A DNA stretch of 7,280 nucleotides from Thermodesulfobacteriota bacterium. Lineage in GTDB: Bacteria > Desulfobacterota > Thermodesulfobacteria > Thermodesulfobacteriales > Thermodesulfatatoraceae. Below the pieces are notes generated by a model, which was not told where the DNA came from, made no database searches, and saw only the letters and a program-made list of their open reading frames with translations. Made by a program: the position numbers and the translations under genes. Positions 6,176 through 7,280 of the stretch are shown here, piece after piece (the stretch's first letter is position 1; the number at the start of each line of letters is the position of its first letter). Location: positions 1 through 7,280 of the forward strand of contig JAADCO010000049.1 in assembly GCA_013154385.1 (NCBI GenBank), written 5' to 3'.

Positions 6176-7280
6176 ATGGACGAGATCAAGGTTCTTCTTT
6201 CGGAAAAGGATCTCCCGGAGGCTTGGTTCAACATCATTCCCCGACTCCCTTCGCCTCCGGCTCCGCCGCTCAACCCGCAGACCGGGGAACCGGTGAAACC
6301 CGAGGAACTGGAGGTCATCTTCCCCCGCGCCCTCATCGAGCAGGAGATGAGCCCGGAGCCGTGGATCGAGATCCCCTCGGCGGTGCGCGAAGTCTACAAG
6401 TTGTGGCGTCCCACGCCGCTTTGCCGCGCCAGGAACCTGGAAAGACACCTGGGCACCCCGGCGCGCATCTACTACAAGAACGAAAGCGTAAGCCCTCCGG
6501 GCAGCCACAAGCCGAACACCGCCGTGGCCCAGGCTTACTACAACAAGGAGGCCGGTATCAGGCGCCTGGCCACGGAGACCGGGGCCGGGCAGTGGGGTAG
6601 CGCCCTTTCCTTTGCCTGCAAGCTCTTCGGACTCGAGTGCACCGTCTACATGGTCAAGGTCTCCTTTGAGCAGAAACCCTTTCGCAAGAGCCTCATGCAC
6701 ATCTGGGGCGCCGAAGTCTATCCCTCACCCACCAACCGGACGCGGGCGGGGCGCAAGATACTTGAGGAGAATCCGAACTCTACCGGTAGCCTGGGGATCG
6801 CCATCTCCGAGGCCGTGGAGGACGCCGCCACCCACGAGGACACCAACTACTCGCTGGGAAGCGTGCTCAACCACGTCCTCCTGCACCAGACCGTCATCGG
6901 CCTCGAAGCCCAGAAACAGCTCGATCTTTTGGGCGAGAAGCCGGACGTGCTCATCGGTTGCGTGGGCGGGGGCAGCAACTTCGCCGGCTTTGCCTTTCCC
7001 TTCCTGGGCGACATCCTGGAGGGGAAGTCCGAGGCCGAGGTCATCGCCGTGGAGCCGACGAGCTGTCCCACCCTCACCAAGGGGCTCTACACCTACGACT
7101 TCGGGGACACCGCCGGGTTGACCCCGCTGCTTCTCATGCACACCCTGGGGCATTCCTTCGAGCCCCCGGCCATCCATGCCGGCGGACTACGCTATCACGG
7201 CGACGCGCCGCTGGTGTGCCAGCTCGTAAAGGACGGCTACATCAAGCCCCGCGCCTATCCCCAGAACCCCTGCTTCGAGG
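6176..7280 (+). CDS. trpB: Type-2 tryptophan synthase beta chain (TrpB2), 3' end outside window
   Basis: TrpB is a pyridoxal-phosphate enzyme that joins indole and serine to make tryptophan; TrpB2 is the deep-branching form that usually stands apart from trpA. The visible 368 residues show the TrpB2-type N-terminus with a proline-rich stretch (22-40), RPTPLCRARNLE (78-89), the PLP-binding lysine K112 in PGSHKPNTA, the substrate loop ETGAGQWGSAL (134-144) and the cofactor phosphate loop GCVGGGSNFAG (261-271). Family members run to roughly 420-450 residues, so about 60-80 are missing at the right edge. GGAGAG (6166-6171) starts at the stop codon of the barrel gene and precedes ATG by 4 bases, pointing to coupled expression. 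No trpA or other tryptophan gene is seen here. Some TrpB2 proteins work alone, salvaging indole or using other serine-like donors; which applies here is not shown by the sequence. Confidence 0.93.
   Translation, partial: MDEIKVLLSEKDLPEAWFNIIPRLPSPPAPPLNPQTGEPVKPEELEVIFPRALIEQEMSPEPWIEIPSAVREVYKLWRPTPLCRARNLERHLGTPARIYYKNESVSPPGSHKPNTAVAQAYYNKEAGIRRLATETGAGQWGSALSFACKLFGLECTVYMVKVSFEQKPFRKSLMHIWGAEVYPSPTNRTRAGRKILEENPNSTGSLGIAISEAVEDAATHEDTNYSLGSVLNHVLLHQTVIGLEAQKQLDLLGEKPDVLIGCVGGGSNFAGFAFPFLGDILEGKSEAEVIAVEPTSCPTLTKGLYTYDFGDTAGLTPLLLMHTLGHSFEPPAIHAGGLRYHGDAPLVCQLVKDGYIKPRAYPQNPCFE

Overview
The window holds six protein-coding genes arranged around one divergent promoter region, with very little spare DNA. 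Base composition is GC-rich and the proteins are rich in Glu, Lys and Arg. Together with a TrpB2-type enzyme, a Lon protease and a bacterial Ku, this fits a Gram-negative (outer-membrane), possibly thermophilic, deltaproteobacterial or Thermodesulfobacteriota-like organism. That placement is inference from gene content and style; no rRNA or other phylogenetic marker is present.

Left half, minus strand (3952 down to 1): a tight three-gene unit, lon -> ku -> ATP-dependent DNA ligase. The lon stop overlaps the ku start by 4 bases (ATGA) and the ku stop overlaps the ligase start by 1 base (TGATG), so the three are almost certainly cotranscribed and probably translationally coupled. Ku and a LigD-type ligase are the core of bacterial non-homologous end joining (NHEJ). 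Having the main AAA+ protease gene as first gene of that unit is the most striking layout feature here. The ligase runs off the left edge.

Centre (3953-4170): a 218-base divergent intergenic region. It carries a weak candidate lon promoter, a strong TTGCAG/CTGCAA palindrome with a third matching arm one helical turn away, and an AT-rich block with several smaller dyads in front of the regulator gene.

Right half, plus strand (4171-7280): a LysR-family regulator, a 64-base gap containing an inverted repeat that would pair with the next gene's Shine-Dalgarno sequence, an outer-membrane beta-barrel protein resembling the MetA-pathway phenol-degradation/SphA group, and, 9 bases later, a type-2 tryptophan synthase beta chain (TrpB2) cut by the right edge. 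The regulator sits divergently to lon-ku-lig and upstream of the barrel/trpB2 pair, so by position it could control either side or both. No RNA genes, CRISPR arrays, insertion sequences or tRNAs were seen.
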